DNA of 5,954 bases. Source: Deltaproteobacteria bacterium. Its GTDB lineage: Bacteria; Desulfobacterota; Syntrophia; Syntrophales; UBA2210. Where the stretch lies: NCBI GenBank assembly GCA_011056825.1, contig DSBH01000086.1, positions 1 to 5,954 on the forward strand, in the 5' to 3' direction. The notes below the pieces were generated by a model that was not told the DNA's origin, made no database searches, and saw nothing but the letters and a program-made list of their open reading frames with translations. Positions 5,214 through 5,954 of this stretch are shown here, in pieces. The position numbers were made by a program, and so were the translations under genes. Each line of letters begins with the position of its first letter. The first letter of the stretch is position 1.

Positions 5214-5954
5214 TCATTCGAGCGACCTTTCTCCTTCGTTTCTCAGGAATGAGCCGAGATCGTTCCCCGGCCTCTCCGTCAGACGCCCGGGATAGGTACG
5301 TTTCGGCGCCGTCTTTTGACTGGGTTCCGTTCCTTCGAGATAACATTCGAAAACGCTGTTTTTGTCGTCGGGATTCGCGAGCAGACCTGTTTCCGGGTCT
5401 ATGCGGACGAAGACGACGCCCTCGGGTGGATTAAAAGTCTCAACGGGCATTGAGGCGAGGGCTTCTTGCATGAAGTAAAGAAATATGGGGCTCGCCGCCC
5501 GGGAACCTGTTTCGAACTTTCCAAGAGGTCTGAAATCATCGAACCCGACCCATACACCGGTTACCAGCGAAGGAGTAAACCCGACAAACCAGGCGTCCCT
5601 CAGGTCGTTCGTCGTTCCCGTTTTTCCGGCCACGGGCCGTTTAAGCGCCCTGATCCTCCACCCTGTTCCTTCCTTCACGACCCCCTGCAGCAGATGGCAG
5701 GTTATGAAGGCGACCCTCGGATCGACGACCCGTTTTACGACGGGATGGTTTTCTTCGAGAACATTTCCACTCCGGTCCACGACTTTGCGAATAAAGAAGG
5801 GTTCAGCCCGGTCGCCGTTGTTGGCGAACACGCTGAACCCGGCGACCATCTCGGACAGCGTTACTCCCGAACTTCCCAGGGCAAGCGAAAGGTCGCGGGC
5901 CAGCGGCGAGGTGATTCCCATGTTCTGTATGTAATCAACGGCATACTCGATGCC
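5214..5954 (-). CDS. Class A penicillin-binding protein (PBP1A-like), C-terminal part
   Basis: Peptidoglycan glycosyltransferase/transpeptidase of the inner membrane, facing the periplasm; only the last 246 codons lie in the window and the reading frame is open through position 5954. What is present is the second half of the transpeptidase (penicillin-binding) domain. It includes LALGSSGVTLSEMVAGFSVF, a segment typical of PBP1A/PBP1C-type proteins. The KTGTT box follows (Lys codon 5624-5622, the third transpeptidase motif), then DAWFVGFTP and GVWVGFD. The C-terminal tail (about the last 60 residues) is basic and Pro-rich and looks unstructured. The Ser-x-x-Lys and Ser-x-Asn motifs and the glycosyltransferase domain would lie outside the window. 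No terminator separates its stop from the ilv promoter 20 bases on. mrcA/ponA is the likely name but class A paralogues cannot be separated from this part. Confidence 0.93.
   Translation of the reverse strand, partial: GIEYAVDYIQNMGITSPLARDLSLALGSSGVTLSEMVAGFSVFANNGDRAEPFFIRKVVDRSGNVLEENHPVVKRVVDPRVAFITCHLLQGVVKEGTGWRIRALKRPVAGKTGTTNDLRDAWFVGFTPSLVTGVWVGFDDFRPLGKFETGSRAASPIFLYFMQEALASMPVETFNPPEGVVFVRIDPETGLLANPDDKNSVFECYLEGTEPSQKTAPKRTYPGRLTERPGNDLGSFLRNEGERSLE

Overview
The window reads as a branched-chain amino acid (Ile/Val/Leu) biosynthesis locus of a Gram-negative bacterium, transcribed entirely on the minus strand (right to left). The class A penicillin-binding protein upstream, the proteobacterial style of leader-peptide attenuation and the moderate GC content suggest a proteobacterium or related phylum. 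A deltaproteobacterial (Desulfobacterota) host is my guess from gene style and is not proven here.

Layout in transcription order. (1) 5954-5214: C-terminal part of a class A PBP (transpeptidase domain with KTGTT), cut by the window edge. (2) 5194-4948: a compact control region with a TTGACA promoter, a GTG-started 29-residue leader peptide packed with Val and Leu codons, a candidate antiterminator and two tandem intrinsic terminators that can also pair with each other. (3) 4919-2680: acetolactate synthase (AHAS) large and small subunit genes, copy A. (4) 2679-2289: a second control region, with its own TTGACA promoter, a GTG-started 26-residue leader peptide packed with Ile codons, and a 14-bp-stem intrinsic terminator. 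(5) 2288-47: AHAS large and small subunit genes, copy B. (6) 18-1: the first six codons of a further gene with its own ribosome binding site.

The locus therefore holds two tandem AHAS isozymes, each behind its own transcription attenuator, and the two leaders sense different amino acids. Copy A (Val/Leu leader, no Ile codon) has Ile where the large subunit normally carries the Trp that gives preference for 2-ketobutyrate. Copy B (Ile leader with some Val) keeps that Trp. Its small subunit has Asp at the ACT-domain position where the valine-sensitive E. coli IlvH has Gly14. The simplest reading is a division of labour. Copy A is a valine/leucine enzyme controlled by Val/Leu supply. Copy B is an isoleucine-capable enzyme controlled by Ile supply and possibly less sensitive to valine. 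This parallels E. coli AHAS I (ivbL-ilvBN) and AHAS II (ilvL-ilvGM), but here both units sit side by side. The leader peptides, terminators and residue differences are directly visible. The substrate and feedback consequences are inference.
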